From: Anagrus nilaparvatae
Lineage: Eukaryota > Arthropoda > Insecta > Hymenoptera > Mymaridae
Reading direction: 5' to 3'
Assembly: GCA_022575985.1 (NCBI GenBank)
Contig: JAKSXM010000288.1
Coordinates: forward strand, 5,545,501-5,609,500
Length of the DNA stretch: 64,000 bases
Shown here piece after piece: positions 62,036 to 64,000 of the stretch. Position 1 is the stretch's first letter, and every line of letters starts with the position of its first letter. The translations under genes were made by a program, and so were the position numbers. Below the pieces are notes generated by a model. The model had not been told where the DNA came from. It saw nothing but the letters and a program-made list of their open reading frames with translations, and did not search any database.

Positions 62036-64000
62036 ATGGATACTAGTAAAAAACCGCATTTGTGCGAAGAATGTGGAAAATCTTTTAGTATTTTCAGTCT
62101 TTTAACTGTACATAAAAGAACTCACACAGGCGAAAAACCGTATTCATGCTTAGATTGTGGAAAAACTTTTCGCCTGTTATCCACTTTAAAATATCATAAA
62201 AGTACTCATTTAGATAAATCAGGAGAGAAATCATTAAAGAATGTCTCGAGGAATGTAAATAAAGGGGTTTATTTGTGCGAAGAATGCGGAAAAGGATTTG
62301 CTACAAGAAGTGCTTTGAACACGCATAAAAGAATGCATACAGGCAAAAAGCCTCATGAATGCCTAAAATGTGGAAAAGCTTTTTTTCAAGCATCAAATCT
62401 CAGGAGGCATTACAAAGTTCATGTTGAAGAAAAATTGAAACCCGAAAAAATTAAATTAAATGATAAGCAGGATCAACCGAAGGATCAGCGCATTGAATGT
62501 GAGTACTGTTCAAAAAAATTCAATAAAAAAAGGAGACTTATTGAACATCTGGAAACTCACGGATTAAATGTTACTGATGGAAAAATAGATAATATTAACT
62601 CGCTGATAAATGAAAATGATAAGGAAGTGCAGGTAATTCTTATAATATTAAAAAATTAATTATTAAAATCAATGAAATAGTTAGTTTAATTAAGTAGAAA
62701 AATAGAATAACAGTTGGTTCAATAATTTTTTAACTTAATTAATGTACTTCTCAGATTTGGCTAAGTTTTGAGACTACATAATAGCAGCATTTTACTAAAC
62801 AGAAATCAGACTATTAATTTTAGTTATTATAGTAATTAACATGAAATCAATACTTACTGATATTTTTCATTAGTATTTTCCTATCAAAAATTGGTATTTT
62901 TTACCATCATAGTTCCAATTTTTCAATTTTTACTAAAAATTTTAACAAATAACTATTTTATAACTAAATAAATATTAAATTATAATTATTTTTTTTATAT
63001 TTCAGAATCATTTAATGGACTACTTTCATGGATTACAAAAACAAAAATTCTTAAAATGCAATACATGTGAAATATTATTCGAAGACTTAGATGAACTCAA
63101 AAAACATCAAAAATTACATATTAATGAAATGCCTTATAAATGTGAATTATGTGAAATAGGTTTTTATAATTCAAGTGTTTTTGCAAAACACAAAGAAAAA
63201 AAGCATCCTGATAAAAGATCATCATACGTTTGTGATGTATGTGATAAGGTTTTCCTTTTTAAACATAAACTTACTAAGCATATGCGAATTCATACAAGAC
63301 CTCATAAATGTGCTATTTGTTCAAGAGCCTTTACTTATGCACATAAATTAATAGTTCATGAAAGAGTTCACAGAGAGGAGAGACCTTACAAATGTGAAGT
63401 ATGTCAAAAAGGTTTCTACGAATCGTGTCTCCTCATGGTTCATAAATTGGAAAATGTTGACCAAAAGCTTAAAGAATGCGAATTATGTTCTAAAACTTTC
63501 AAATGTAGGAGCGAGTTGCAACAACATAAAACAGCCCATTTGGGAGAAAAACCTTATAAATGTGAATTATGTCCAAAAGTTTATAAACTATCGAAATATC
63601 TTGAAGAGCACAAATTAACTCATAAGGAAGAAGAGCTTGCCAAAAAGCCTCACAAGTGTGACCTTTGTCAATATTCTTTTGAGCAGTCAAGCAGTCTTCA
63701 AAATCATAGAAAAAATCACTTTGTTAAAAAGTTACACAAATGTACAGATTGTGAAAAACCTGTTTGTGTTACAGTTGATCTGAAGGGTAAAACTAGTATA
63801 ACTGAGAAAAGGTACATTTGCCTAAAATGCGAAAAAAAATCTGCTAAATCTAAAAAAAAGACTACTTTTAACATTAGTAAAAAGCCCCAAGATATTAGAT
63901 TAATTGTTTGTGATTATTGTAAAAAAGAATTTAAGCTTAAAATGAGTCTGATACAACATTTAAAAACTCATGAAACTCAAGAAAATATTGATTCCATAAA
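62036..64000 (+). CDS. C2H2 zinc-finger protein 2 (runs off the window)
   Basis: Exon 1 (62036-62632) and exon 2 (63006 to the window end) join in phase 0, and the frame is open to the last base. Exon 1 encodes five C2H2 fingers (first HLCEECGKSF, last IECEYCSKKF), matching exon 1 of the gene at 52160 finger for finger, and ends in the same way (EVQ then GTAATT). Exon 2 has eight fingers. One, YKCEVCQKGFYESCLLMVHK, lacks its second zinc-binding His. It then shows the CX2C-X22-CX2C knuckle (CTDC to CLKC) and another finger. It is a tandem paralogue in the same orientation, about 6 kb downstream. The 3' end is outside the window. Confidence 0.86.

Overview
The window looks like very AT-rich nuclear DNA from an insect. 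The genes have many short introns with GT/AG borders, long gene-poor stretches are packed with small DNA transposons, and the families present (THAP, arrayed C2H2 zinc fingers, pogo/Tigger, Mutator-like, Harbinger and Ginger-like elements) are common in insect genomes. The compact introns of the conserved genes would suit a hymenopteran such as a parasitoid wasp, but this is a weak inference and the species is not identified. All exon models are hand-read from splice signals, reading phase and remembered family sequence; no transcript data were available.

Layout. 1-15 kb is accessory DNA: a ~156-bp satellite with trimeric structure, a second satellite cut by a 1.37-kb inverted-repeat element, a Ginger-like element, several MITEs, and decayed Tigger and Mutator-like transposases. 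15-21.7 kb is AT-rich with no recognisable gene. At 21.8 kb (minus) a short coding exon resembles the start of an MBOAT-family acyltransferase. 23.8-27.1 kb (minus) carries a 15-exon Phtf gene, and 28.9-31.6 kb (plus) an 8-exon cytosolic cysteinyl-tRNA synthetase; the two are head to head across 1.8 kb. 32-37.6 kb is again repeats. 37.7-49.9 kb (minus) is a 7-exon THAP-domain gene whose 9.6-kb first intron holds a roughly 6-kb foldback structure with arms of 55-bp tandem repeats. 52.2-55.9 kb and 62.0 kb to the end hold two paralogous C2H2 zinc-finger genes on the plus strand. Between them lies a nest of inverted-repeat elements inside a split tRNA-like sequence.

Function. Phtf and the synthetase are conserved single-copy housekeeping genes. 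The THAP gene and the two zinc-finger genes encode likely DNA-binding proteins of fast-evolving families. The most unusual coding features are (i) duplicated exons in the THAP gene, all in phase 0, which could give two versions of the THAP domain end, and (ii) a repeated module in the zinc-finger proteins that pairs a C2H2 finger with a CX2C-X22/23-CX2C knuckle. The transposable elements are informative because many show clear target-site duplications, and one foldback arm preserves the empty site of an insertion in the other.
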